Made by a program: the position numbers and the translations under genes. From assembly GCA_014871385.1 (NCBI GenBank), contig CM026432.1:8858825-8922824 (forward strand): DNA of 64,000 bases. Direction: 5' to 3'. Below are positions 35,160 through 46,824 of this stretch, in pieces. Under the pieces are notes generated by a model. The model ran no database searches, was not told where the DNA came from, and saw nothing but the letters and a program-made list of their open reading frames with translations. This DNA comes from Ceratodon purpureus (lineage: Eukaryota; Streptophyta; Bryopsida; Pseudoditrichales; Ditrichaceae). The first letter of the stretch is position 1; every line of letters begins with the position of its first letter.

Positions 35160-38069
35160 TTATAAGTATATTCATTGTAGCAAAATAATTTTACTTGTAT
35201 ATTTGTACCAAGTCACAAATCTTCAATTTGACTTGTTGTGAGATCTTTTATATTTCTCTATTTATTATATTGGTTATTTTAAATTTATACAGAAATTTAA
35301 AATTGAAAAAAAGAACTCATATCTATGGTTTTGGAATACTTTCTTAATTTATAAATAAACATCATGATGCGTGTCAAGAATGTAATTATCAAATTTGCAA
35401 CATTATGTTGAATACATCATTAGGATTTCATTTTATAAATAAAGTTTTTAGTCTCAAGTTCTAGATTGTACTAAATTATGTGGTGTCCAATTGGTCACCA
35501 TAAATCATTGGCGCTTTAGATGCCAATAGGTATACATTTATATAAGTCATCACAAATATATAATACATTAAAAACAATAAAAACATACATTCACTTTATC
35601 AAGGATCATATTTCAATTCAAAAAATTCCATAATTAAGAAAAATAAAATATGAATGTATATTAAATTTTATATTATTTAAATATATATACATAAACATTA
35701 AAAACTTCCATAATGTACCAATTTTTTTTCCATTGGCTATATTGGTTTTTAGTTCAAATTCACTTTTTAAAAAATATTTGAAATTTTAAGAAATATTTAA
35801 TTTAATTTAATTTTAAAAATTTTCTTAAAGAAGTTACAAATGCATTTTCGAAAATACACACAAACATGTAAATTTTTGATTATATCAAAATATACATAAA
35901 AAGATAGAAGTTTGGAGTGGAGAAGTAGAGTTACCCTGGTTTATAGGTCAAAAGTGATTTGACTAGCATGTGACAAGTAGAGAAAGCAAGGAGGTGGAAA
36001 ACACTTCTAGAATAAAAGCACCTCCATTTATCTTTCCCAATGGCAACAAAGAATTAATGGCTTTAGCATGCTCTGGACTGCATGTGGGAACTACACTCTT
36101 TCTTTTTTCTCCTACCTTCTCCCGGAGGTAGTACTTTCGGAGTACGACGTTTAAGGTGCGCAGAGGTATATTGAGGCAGATTCTACTGCAATGTAGACCA
36201 CATGGGTGCTACATCACCAAATCTGTAAGGAACAGAAACTAGTGTCAACGACAAAAATTTGCAGCCAGAGTAACATTGCTACAGTGAAGCCACCGGATCC
36301 TTGAAATTCACTCATTTTGCATTGTTTTGTATTTTTTTATTTTTAATGTACTGATTAATTTTATGGTAAATTATATTATTAAATATTTCCTAATTAACCT
36401 TTAGAAATTTAACTATTATGTTTTAGATTTTCAATGGTTAAAAAACTAATTTGATATATTAATTGAATCAAGTGATTATTTATCGATAAATGACTTTATT
36501 TAAATGGTTTTTTGCATCCAATTTTTTTGATTTTGATACGTTTGAGATTTATTTATTTTTAGCATTATTTGCTTGATAAAATAGGGGCTATAAAACCCAA
36601 AATTCAATGAGATCAACCCTAGCTATGCAACTATTGTTGTTTTGAATGAATCCTAAAATTACTTAATGTGCAACGGATCCTACTGGATCCGTTGCCCTTA
36701 TTCAAACCCTTCTCGCTCCGCTTCATGGGTTTGGAAGCCTAGTATTGCTTAGATATTTTTATCTGAAATATATATTTTATTTATAAAAATTAATTAAATT
36801 ATTAATTAATTTATTTTCTTGATTTCTTCCTCAAAGGAACGGTTACAATCACAATTTGGAATTGTATATTTCATTGAAGCCAACATGAATTTTCGTTTTC
36901 ATCCCCTTCCCCCACATGACCACTGACTTTTCAGATTTTGAATCTGTCAGTTGACAAGCCTATGCGCACTCGGAGTGACGCACTCCCAAACGCTTGTCCC
37001 GCTTCTCCCGTATGCCTTTCCTTTCTCCCCTCATTCTTTCCACCTTTTCCCTTATGTTTTCCCCTTCAATTCATCTTTTGACAAGGTGAAATTTTGTATC
37101 AGTATTTAAATAAAAATTGTAAAACCAATATACAATATTTAAATTATATTTAAAATTTAATAAAATATTTAAATATGATTTAAATACTGTATATTGATAC
37201 TGCTATATTGCTGGATACCTGGTTTAGGTGCCAATACACATACAGTATTTAAATTATGATTGAGGACTAAGAGACTCAAACACCGGAAAAAATCAAATTC
37301 GAAACCGTCACTACTCCCAAATGTGCCAACATCTACTAAAATCCTACATTTATAAAGAAAAATCCTACTTCCAGCGTAGATTAAAAGCTGTAGCGCATTT
37401 GCGTAATGTGCTGGTTGTTCCGTTACCTTTCAAGATGAACCTCGAACACCGAGAAATCCACCAAATTCCTATACTGCAACCCTCACCAGAGACATCTACC
37501 CATACAGTACATCCTCGAACCAAATTTCATACTAAAAGCGTAGATTTAGTGGAGTGTATGGTTTTCCGAGTCGTCACGGAGAAAACGTAGACTCCCAAAA
37601 CTGTCACCACAAGCATCTCATATTTTGAGACATTTAAGACTAGCGAGTCTAGGGGTACGACAGATTTGGATGGTGACGCATTTTCAAGGAGTGTTGCATT
37701 TGCGTCGTCGTCTCTGATTAGAGAGAGTCGGAGCGAAGAAGAGAGCAATGGCGATGGCGATGGCGAGAGCACGAAGTGGCGAGTGCTGATCGCACAGATA
37801 CACTGGGATTCGCCGCTATTCATCATCGTTCCGGAGCGGCGCTTGCGTTGGTACTCTTGCTGAATCCATCGCGTCGTTTCTCCTCAATTCCGGCAAATCT
37901 TCTACCATGGTTTGCGCTTCTCACTTGACCTCGCAAACCTAATTCGTCTCTTCTTCCTTTTTCCCTTGCTGCTGATGAGATAATATTTATTCAGGATCCG
38001 ATGTAGTTACCGCAATCTGGAGAGGCACTTCCAGATTTGCTAGTGTTTTAACTGTTTTTTTTCATTTTG
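35160..38069. other. AT-rich intergenic region
   Basis: No supportable gene. It includes a perfect palindrome at 36671-36694 and a patch of AT-rich near-inverted repeats containing CAGTATTTAAAT at about 37098-37260. A purine-rich frame at 37666-37863 lies just upstream of the FAM21-like gene and is probably leader sequence. Confidence 0.5.
36671..36694. repeat. Perfect 10-bp-arm palindrome
   Basis: CAACGGATCC and GGATCCGTTG are separated by TACT. No flanking element was recognised. Confidence 0.6.
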
Positions 38070-38700
38070 TTTATAGTTGTAGTGTTATGGAGGAGTTCGA
38101 GATTGGTTTAAATAATGTAGGAGATTGTTTTGTAGGAGCAGGTAGTTTTTGGTTTTTTCTAAGGTCGTGTGAAGTCTGTATTGTGTGCTAGCGTTAGTAA
38201 TCAGTTTTTTCGTTGTGAATGTAGTAGTGTTGTGGCGGAGTTCGAGGTTGGTTTAAATATTGTAGAAGATTTTCGTTTTAGAGGAGCAGGTAGTGTGTTA
38301 TGCTTCGTCAAGGCTATGTGATTCAGAGATGTGTTTCGGATCAGGATTTTTTAATTTCTCTTGTGTGTATGACGGATATACTTGAGTGTCGTGGCGATGG
38401 TTGAGGATTATATGAGTGACGTACGAAGTTTTGTCGTAGAATGTTCGGTTGCAAGATCTGCGCGTGTTCATCTAAAATTTACCTGCTCCTGCAAAATGAT
38501 ATTGATTTTAATAGTAGACGAGATTTTGTAGGAGCAGGTTGTGTGTAGCGTCGTCAAGTGGGTGTGGATTTTCCAGTTATTCTAATTTATGTGATCGGTT
38601 ATTCTTATTTTAGACCTAGTTGTAATGTTTTGGTGAAGGTTCGAATATAATTTGAATGATATGCAAGATTTACTTTGGGAGGTTTCTTGTTTCTTCTGGA
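38070..38700 (+). repeat. Diverged ~145-bp direct repeats upstream of the FAM21-like gene
   Basis: The phrase GTAGTGTTRTGGMGGAGTTCGAGRTTGGTTTAAAT, followed by a GTAGRAGATT...GGAGCAGGTAGT segment, occurs at about 38085 and 38222. Partial diverged copies lie at about 38510 (GAGATTTTGTAGGAGCAGG) and 38612 (TTGTAATGTTTTGGTGAAGG). They fall in the presumed 5' leader or leader intron. Confidence 0.6.
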
Positions 38701-39053
38701 GAGCTAGTTTGTGACCGTAATTTTGCTATTTTTATGGATATTTTTGACCAGGTGTGATCAGGCGATGCTTATTACATGAGGGAATCGAAGGGTGGCTGGG
38801 AACCTAGCGAGAACATCTTGGATTGTTAGAGTGAGTTTGTGAGTATCAACTGTAAGTCTATTAGAGATTATATAACAATACTGATTGCCGCTGTGTTGTA
38901 TGTAGATCACTTGCGAGGAGGTTTAAGTGAAGCTGGGTGATGGTTTGAATCCGGAACAGAAGCAAGGCATGGATTATCTGGTGATAGAGAAGGTTTTGAG
39001 TTTAGGAGTAGACTGTTGTTTGTAGGAGTGGTTCGGGTTTCAAGCAACCCAAG

Positions 39054-42000
39054 ATGGACAAAGATGCACTTCGCACTATATTCTCCGACGCATCGGGTGT
39101 CGGATGGTCACTGCGCTCGGATGTCCAGGTTTGAAGCTTTACTCTGTGCCTGGGGGATTGAGTATTTTAGTGGAAATTTGATTTTACGATTTAGGGTTTG
39201 GTGGGATTGACATGGGACTTTTTGATGGGGTTGATTTCACAGCTACAAGAGTGGCTGGAGGGTTTCGCCGAGCGCTTGAAGGAGCGCACAAAGGAAGTGG
39301 GTGCAGAGGTGGATCGCTTGGGGACAGAGACCGGTAATGTGGAGTTGCATTTGCAGAATAGTTTCAACAGCTTGCGAGCTCTATCAGCCACTCAATTCAT
39401 TGAAAATGTAAGTGTGCAGTCAGTGTGTTGTTTGTTGTGAACTGGAGATGCGGAACTGATTGGATCTGCTTTGTTGAGGCATGTTTGCTTCGTTATATTG
39501 GGTATGTTGATGGTCGGCTTTATTAGTCTATGAAAGGGATATATTTCTAACCAGAGAATGCTTTGCAGCGGGTTGATGAAGTGGACGAGGTTTTCGTCAA
39601 CAGGTTGGAGCAACCAATTAAACAGTCACGCGTTGAGGGCTATGACTCTCAGATAATACCACGTTACAAGGAAGCGGTTTTGGTAGCTTGGGAGGCTTTC
39701 GAAGGGTTTAGAACCAGCAAGACCTCGGATGTGAAATCAAGAAGAAATAGTCAGGTGTCTTTCGTCTTGCATGCCATCCTCTTTGAACAGGAGGTGGATT
39801 TGTTACAGCTAAATGTTTTAGAGGTCAAGCAAGAACGTGTTTATATTTCTGCTTTTGTTTCTCACTTGCGGTCATTCATTCGGAGGTAGACTTATCTTGA
39901 ATTATTATATTTCTGGTCTAGGCTTCTCAAACAAGACCATCGATGAAGCTACCTCACATCATTGGGACGGAGGAGTTCACAAGGGATATCCATTGTGGTC
40001 TTGGAGGTAAAAAATATTTTTCCTCTTCAGTCTTCTCAATTCTGATGCTAGGAGTTTATGATTCATGTCTAGTACATGGTTTAGTATTAAAAAATCATAG
40101 ACTTTGTTAATTTTGCCAAACATTTGGGCTGAAGAAATTTCCAACGACCGGTGTCATGAACTGTAATTATCGACTGTACTTGAGGAACATGTGCATATTT
40201 GCGTGTCTTACAAGCAGTATGTAATGGTGATTGTTACCATGTTTTCAATCTTGAGGTGATCTATCGTCTTCGTGTTATCAGATGAAACTAGTGCTTGTTG
40301 TCCTTGTTGAAACCGAATTGACTTTTGTGAGATTTTCTTAGCAGATTTTAAATTTCTGGAGGTGACTGCAAGAGCCTCAAGTTCGGAGCCCGTTGAAAGT
40401 GGCAGCGACACCGATAGAGATGAAGCTAGAATGGCTGCAGAAATGGTGGGTGGACGCACCTGGTTAGAAGGCGAGTGGTCTGCCTCTGAAAGCGAGACAT
40501 CAGGCCATCAGGTGGGTTCACGGCCAAATGCGCTTGAATTGTTTGAGGTGAAGCTGTAAAACTTTATTGAGTTTGTGTAAGCTTACGTTGACATTAGACC
40601 CGCTTCGATATACAGGGAGGTGTTCTGGAGCCCGCAGTCTCAGCCGCTCTGGATTTTAAAGCGATGTTGGAGGCTGCTCTACGCGGGCCATCATTCCCTT
40701 GTATGTAAACTCTAACTTCACGATCTTATAGATTGTGTTTCTCACGAGTTTTCTTTTAAATTTGGAACTGAAAATTGAATTATCGAGTATAAATTTTGCT
40801 TATGTAGTAACGAGGAGGATAATTGTATCTCATAATTAGTCCTCGTAACAACTAGGAGATTATGAAATTATTTTCCAGAACTCAAACATTTACCTTGTTA
40901 AAAAATTCAAGGATTAGAATTGCAAACAGTTAACTCCACTTTGGCTCCATATAGAAGCTAGATTATTCGATTACATAAGGTAACCAATATGAAGAGCGAA
41001 GTCACAACGTACGGCCAGACTCACGTCATCGCTACCAAGTTAGAAGGCCCTGAGGCTACGTTTATGCCTTGCTCTTGTCTCGCTTATCTGTATCTTAATG
41101 TCAACTGAACGTCAGTTAGTTAAAAAAAATTATTCTTGAAAGTTGAAGTTACATCAGCATATTTGGGACTAATTGTTTGACAAAATTTTATTTTCATAGA
41201 TGACGGAGGGATCATACCAAGTTTGGAGGACATACATGGGCCGCAGCACAGTTTCGTGGATAGTACTTTAACATTGGATGCACAGGATACGGGCAGCAAT
41301 GCTCCCAGGTATATACGACTCCTGTTGGTGTGAGATTCTTGTATTTATGAAGTTATGAACCACTTTTCGTTTCATAGTTTGTTGCACCTTTCCTTTGTTC
41401 TGGAGTTGTCCGTTGTAAGGGGTTCCTCATCTACTGTGTGAACTATATTTGGGGCGTCCAGTGGTGCTCGTTTGCTGGAGAGGATGCTTTCTGAACTTTG
41501 ATGCGTGGAAGGTGGTGTTGACATATATTGAAGTGTAAACATGATTATTGAAGTGAAACTGAGGATTGCCTCAATTGCTTCATATTGTATGCTGATTTCT
41601 AATTATGAATGTATAGATATTTCGGATATCTGTGCTTTGTCAAGGGATATATCGAACGTTTCAATGAGCAGTACGTTTTATTTTGTATAGTTTATGGTCT
41701 GTACTTTGCACTATAAACGAACTATTTTATATTACCAGCTGTCCTTAGTGGTGGTGATGATATGTGACAAATCAGTCCTGTGTCTGAATATTGCTCCAAG
41801 GTGTGCTTGTGATATTAGACTCCATGATAGGTCCTTGTCATCTTTATTATGTTAACTTCGTACATTTATATAACATGCATTGTCTTGTCTCTTTTCTATT
41901 AAATGAGACATCATTTCAGGATATGTGAGATTCTGCTTAAACTGGACAGTGTGAAGTTTGTTGGCAGGACAAGATCTGAACCAGGAGAGATTAATTTGGA

Positions 42001-43288
42001 TGGGGGCTCATCAACAAAGTATGGAGAGACACCTGTGGAGGACAATGTGCAGCATCCGAGTCAAGGGCTAGCGTCAGAGACCATGATGGAAGTGAACAAA
42101 ACGGTGTTCCTGCAGCCTCCTCCTATTCAAGTATGCACTTTCCAGCACAGTTTAGGCTACTCCCTTTTAAGTGAATGCATGTCTTACAATAATGGGTCGC
42201 GTGTAACAAAATTGTCACTCAACATTATGCAGAAATCCAGTTTCTCTTGTTGTTATTATTTAGCAGAGAAGACCTCAGTTTTAACATGATGTTTATTCCG
42301 TTTTCAGATGCCGCCTGTACTCAACAGGAATGACTATGCATACATTACTGGTTTAATGGGTCCACAGAGCCCTTCGACTTCAACACCTACGTATACTCCA
42401 GCCCTTAACAGTCCACGTGATGGGTTTCCTGATGATCTAGAGCGCTCTCTTGGGATAAGTCCAAGGGCCAACCCACTTTCTCAAGGCATAACGAACATTG
42501 CTAAGATCCAGAATACCATTGGGTCTAGCCTCTTGCGTACCGAAGAAAATAAACCACAACCTGCTTCACAGTTTCGGCCTCCCATGGGAGTAACCGAAGA
42601 CCTTCCAATGCCAACACTTCCAGATGGTCTATTTCAAGGGTTACAAGTAGCAATTCAAGCTCGCCAATTGAGGTCACAGTCAATACAAAGGGATGAAACC
42701 TCGGCGGGTAAGGAAGTCACGGAGAGGTCAGATGCTGTAGGTGAGGTAAGATCCCCAATATCCGCAGAAAAATCTGTTACGAGCAGGTTGGCACCATTGA
42801 AGCTTAACGTGAAGGACAACAGAGGGCCCTTCAGCAGGAGCAAGGTGGAGACGACTTCCAGATTACAGAAGGAGTCAAAGGGGGCATCACCTTCGGTGAT
42901 TTCACCAGGACCGGTTTTATTTCAAGGTGGACTATTTGATGATGATGATGATAATGATGACATGGATGAAAGTAGTCACTTCTCATCAAAGGAAATTACA
43001 CAGACACCAAAGGACGGGCCCACAAAATTTGGTGATAAACCAAGTTCTCCATTTCTGGGGCCCTTGGTCGCTAGTAGCACTATGGCTAGACAGGGGCTTT
43101 TTGATGGTCTCGGTGATTTGTCCATAGGCTCTCCGAGTGGATCAGAAGCAGCTGCAAACTCAGGACAGGTAGAGAGATCTAACGCTACTCAGCAATCATC
43201 CTTGTCGCTTCCAGACTGGAAAGATTCAAAGAGATCAAGCGTATTAAAGAAGTCATTGTTTGGTGATAGTGATAACGATAGTGAATAA
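39054..43288 (+). CDS. WASHC2-like: FAM21/WASHC2-like WASH-complex subunit
   Basis: Nine exons (39054-39128, 39243-39407, 39569-39754, 39922-40006, 40345-40511, 40616-40700, 41200-41308, 41968-42130, 42308-43288) join in phase to 671 residues. The N-terminal ~150 residues match the FAM21 head: GWSLRSDVQLQEWLEGF, a helical stretch with TKEVGAEVDRLGTET, then SATQFIENRVDE (compare SNTQFIENRV in animal FAM21), IPRYKEAV, and LPHIIGTEEF...CGLGD (compare LPYLIGSKLF...VGLGE). The remainder is long, acidic and disordered with LFa-like motifs: GLFDDDDDNDD (about 552), RQGLFDG (about 606) and C-terminal SLFGDSDNDSE. In animals the head binds SWIP/strumpellin and the LFa tail binds retromer VPS35, placing Arp2/3 activation on endosomes. 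It is half the length of the human protein with far fewer LFa motifs. No break seen. Confidence 0.85.
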
Positions 43289-44026
43289 TTTGTTGCTGTT
43301 TCGCAATTGTCCGATTTTGGTGCTGAAGTAGTGTCTGATGGGTGTGGTTGTATGTCAGTAATTTATGGGTTCATTGTAAGTTTTTAAAGAGCTGTAGCTG
43401 TAAAGTATTGGTCGCGATGTGAAGAGTGCTTCGAAACGGTACTTTATTCTTGAGGGTTTCTTTGTCTTTTCGGTGGCGAAAGTAGGCAGAGTAGGAAACT
43501 TTAGCGCAAGGGCTGCGTGCTGCGTGCTGGAGAGGTATTGGTTTGATGGCGGAAGAGGAGTTCCTGTTACGCGTAATTTAAAAAAATTAGTGCTAATTTT
43601 GGATTTTTAATTGAATTACAAAAGAAAACCTTGCAAAATTACTTTAAAAATATTATTAATAAATATGATGAATCTAACCGTATGGATGTTATCTTCACAT
43701 TGACATCTACAACTTTGTTTTGTACATCAAATCCATTTTCCATTTTCATCAACCATTTTATAACAAATCTTTGAAAACAATGATGAATCGGGACGTTAAA
43801 GGGTTAACATTCTGCATCGCTTATTGTTGAGAAAAAACAAACATCAAAAAACTAAAAAAATATGCATCGGCAGGTTGGTACAGCTGGCTTTGCAATTAAT
43901 ACAACTGAAACTCCTGCACGAGGCCATCATCGTTCAAACACTGCTTTAACAAAAAGCATCACACATAAGGTGTCCATTCCATCAGGAGATTCTAATTGGA
44001 AATCTCAAGCATGTAAGGGCCGCTTT
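43289..44026. other. 3' flank of the FAM21-like gene
   Basis: Probable 3' UTR followed by AT-rich DNA. No gene recognised. Confidence 0.5.
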
Positions 44027-44546
44027 AGAGCATCGCCACTCTTGCACTCTAAAGCCTCCCTCTAAACCAAATCTATCTTTTGACTGACCTAAAATTAGAC
44101 ATTGAAATTACCATCATTAGAAGCGCATTAAAATAAACGTGAGATATTTCTCAAGAAAAAAAAATTACAAAAATTTGCAAAGGTGAAATGTCCCATTGAA
44201 AACACCATGTATTCAAATTTTAGAGGGAGTACACCAAATCTTGCTTAAAAATGGAAAGATCCTTCCATGCTCCCTCTATATTTCAGAAAATTTAGAGGGA
44301 GCATGGAAGGATCTTTCCATTTTTAAGCAAGATTTGGTGTACTCCCTCTAAAATTTGAATACATGGTGTTTTCAATGGGACATTTCACCTTTGTCAAATT
44401 TTTGTAATTTTTTTTTTCTTGAGAAATATCTCACGTTTATTTTAATGCGCTTCTAATGATGGTAATTTCAATGTCTAATTTTAGGTCAGTCAAAAGATAG
44501 ATTTGGTTTAGAGGGAGGCATTAGAGTGCAAGAGTGGCGATGCTCT
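44027..44546. mobile_element. 520-bp near-perfect foldback (hairpin MITE)
   Basis: The left arm 44027-44278 (starting AGAGCATCGCCACTCTTGCA) and right arm 44293-44546 are near-perfect reverse complements about 250 bp long around a 14-nt loop (44279-44292). I saw only a few differences (e.g. AAAGCCTCCC against AATGCCTCCC, and small length changes in an A run and near TTTG(A)CAAAGG). Transcribed in either direction it would give a long double-stranded RNA. Its AGAGCATC terminus is shared with the element at 46053-46435, so they may be relatives. Confidence 0.85.
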
Positions 44547-44593
44547 TATACCAAGGGGCCAGGCCAATTCAGTGGGTTTGAAGGCTGAAATTG

Positions 44594-44924
44594 CCCTTGC
44601 AATAAACCTCGCCTTAGTCTTAATGACGAGGGCCCTTCAACCAGGGCTCCCATTGGAGGTGGCAAAAAGCCCCTATATTTTGCTTGTTAATGAAAAAAAA
44701 AAAACTAAAATTTAAAAATAAAATAAAATATGTATACTAACTAAAATTAATTTGGTGAATCTCCTTAGACTAATTTGGGGTCCCGGATTCCATTAAAAAT
44801 ATAAAAATTACTAAAAAAGGGTCGCAAGATCCCTATAAATAGATTAGGAAGGGGAGGAGAAAGGGGAGGAGGAGGGGGAGGGCCCGCCTTGTCATTAAGA
44901 TGAGGGCGAGGTTTATTGCAAGGG
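44594..44924. mobile_element. MULE-type MITE, 331 bp, copy 2
   Basis: Starts CCCTTGCAATAAACCTCGCC and ends with the inverted arm GGTTTATTGCAAGGG. It is flanked by 9-bp direct repeats with one mismatch, CTGAAATTG (44585-44593) and CTGAAATCG (44925-44933). The interior is collinear with the copy at 14054-14385, including the AAAAAGCCCC(C)TATATTTTG segment and the GGAGGAGGGGGAGGGCCC block. Confidence 0.85.
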
Positions 44925-44933
44925 CTGAAATCG

Positions 44934-46052
44934 TCCCTTGTGATTGGCTAAGAGGTTGAAATTGGCTCCAACCCCTTTACACTTAGTGGCCGGGCTAATT
45001 TGGTGGTATGAATATTTTAATCAGAAAATACAAGTTTTGACATGGCTCGAGCTCGGTGAATTGGGTGCACAAGGCCAATTCTTGGCTTTGGAGCCAATGT
45101 TAAATTTGAATAAAAAACTATTTTACTATAAAAGATTCTTTATCTTCAATCAATCATAACCATTCCCAAAGGCGCGGGGAATTGAGCCCTCCACCTCGCG
45201 GTTACGAGGAAGGAGCCCATGACGTCACCGAGGTTAAAAGAAGACAAAGTAACAAGTCACAAGGGCTGGGAGCAAGAGTCCAGCCAAAGCCAGGAACCCC
45301 TAGAGAGAATTCAAAGGATTTAGAAAGTAACCAGTATCTTAAGGTAACTAGTGACTGGAAAGGATGAAAAAACATCCGGGTGCAAGTCTAAGCTCGGGGG
45401 AGGTCCAGAAAGGAGCCAACACGTGAGATCACGAGAAAAGAAGATCAGATTAGAACTAAGAAAGAATAAGAATTCAACTACAACCAAAGAGTAGTTGACG
45501 ATCTCATCCTTCAAAGCCCCACTGGGGTTAAATGGTGATCTTCATCTACCATATCCTTCCTTCATCCTTCATGTCCACCATCTATAATTCATTATTTTTG
45601 TACCCAAATCATTGCTAGAATTTGAATTTCATGCACCGTTTGGAGGCCAAATGAAGCCCAAATCCTTATAATCTTATTATCATAGGGACTTGAGGCCGGC
45701 CCCAATCCAAAAATCCGCTGAAATTTCAAGCAATCAGCCCCAAGGATAATTGGCGTGGCCTCTATATGTAAATCGGCCCTAAGGTCACTTTAGAGAGCAA
45801 CTTGTTTATAAATAAACTTAGTCATGGTAGCAAACTTGACGCTTTTAATTCCTATTTTGAGCCATTGCAGAAGTTGGTGAGTTAGAAGCAATATAACACT
45901 TCAGGAAAAACAACCTTTTTTGCATTTTCTAGTTAGCGAAAGGTGACTATATAAAAAGCGTTAGATTTGCTAGTAGTGTAGATGTTCCTGATTAAATGAT
46001 GACTGGTGGCTTAACTTCTAAATATAGCAAGGTACATCAAAGCTGGTTTGAT
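44934..46052. other. Intergenic between MITEs
   Basis: No coding region recognised. Some sequences near 45170-45500 look like TE-derived debris, but I found no terminal repeats or domains to prove it. Confidence 0.4.
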
Positions 46053-46435
46053 GTAAGAGCATCTCCAATCGATACACGCCATAACTACCCTCCAAGCAGC
46101 CTTTGGAGGGCCACTGCAGAAGAACGCTTCAACTTTGAAGTGTGCTCACCTCAATGGGCCCTCTACATGACGTCTTGGGTTCAAATCCTAGCTCCGATTT
46201 GTCACTCTCTGAGAAGACACGCTGCTTGTGGTCTCGCAACATGGATTCGGGCCCCACCGCATGTCAGAGCGGCTTGCTTTCTGACTAGTGGATGCACCAT
46301 TGACTCCTTTGAACGAGAGATATACATCCCCTCTATAATCGTAAAACGTGAGTGATACAACTCCAATTGGGGCACTATTTTTTGAGAGGGCCCTCCCTCA
46401 AATGGCGTTGGCGAGCCCATTGGGGATGCTCTAAC
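46053..46435. mobile_element. MITE-like element with AGAGCATCTCCA termini
   Basis: Left GTAAGAGCATCTCCAATC and right, in reverse complement, GTTAGAGCATCCCCAATG give about 17 bp of terminal inverted repeat, with looser complementarity further in (CGCCA...GGAGGG). A B-box-like GGGTTCAAATCCTAG occurs at about 46178. No transposase. The target duplication is unclear. Confidence 0.55.
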
Positions 46436-46600
46436 AAATCTGCAAGTGCAGAAGTACAAACGACACATCAATGATTGTGTCAATGTGCAAGGGTGTTGCG
46501 TAGCCTTCGCCGCAGCCCACTTATTGGACTCGATCATCTGACTCGGTGGCTGCACCTGCAGGCTAGGTCTTCGATCGATATATCCTCGACGCCGCACCTC

Positions 46601-46720
46601 CATTAGAGGAAAAATGGGATCTCCAACGGGCCTTGTAAGACAGCCCAGATTAGGTGAGCTTCCTGCCCAAAAACACCTCTGTCGCTGTCAGCAGGGGTCT
46701 GAAACGCTGCCCGTAGCGGC
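46601..46720 (+). mobile_element. Truncated end of the CATTAGGGG MITE family
   Basis: CATTAGAGGAAAAATGGGAT at 46601 and the following TCTCCAACGGGCCTTGTAAG match the termini of the 7495-7890 element. I found no matching right end downstream to 51.3 kb, so it is either a solo end or the left end of a larger broken element. Confidence 0.55.
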
Positions 46721-46824
46721 CTTTTGGAGACGGACGGGAGCTGTGTGGCTGGGTTTTGCCTCGTTGGCAAGAGGGCGTGGACGGTGGTTGTTGAGCGCCA
46801 AGGAGTGGAATTTATTGCTCTGTG

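Noticed and set aside
37098-37260. AT-rich inverted repeats around CAGTATTTAAAT
   Set aside because: Arms are interrupted and very AT-rich; could not define element ends or a target duplication.
44980-45900. Possible LTR retrotransposon fragment
   Set aside because: No paired LTRs, primer-binding site, polypurine tract or gag/pol domains found.
46130-46200. tRNA-like T-arm GGGTTCAAATCC
   Set aside because: Upstream sequence does not fold into a cloverleaf; probably chance or tRNA-derived MITE sequence.
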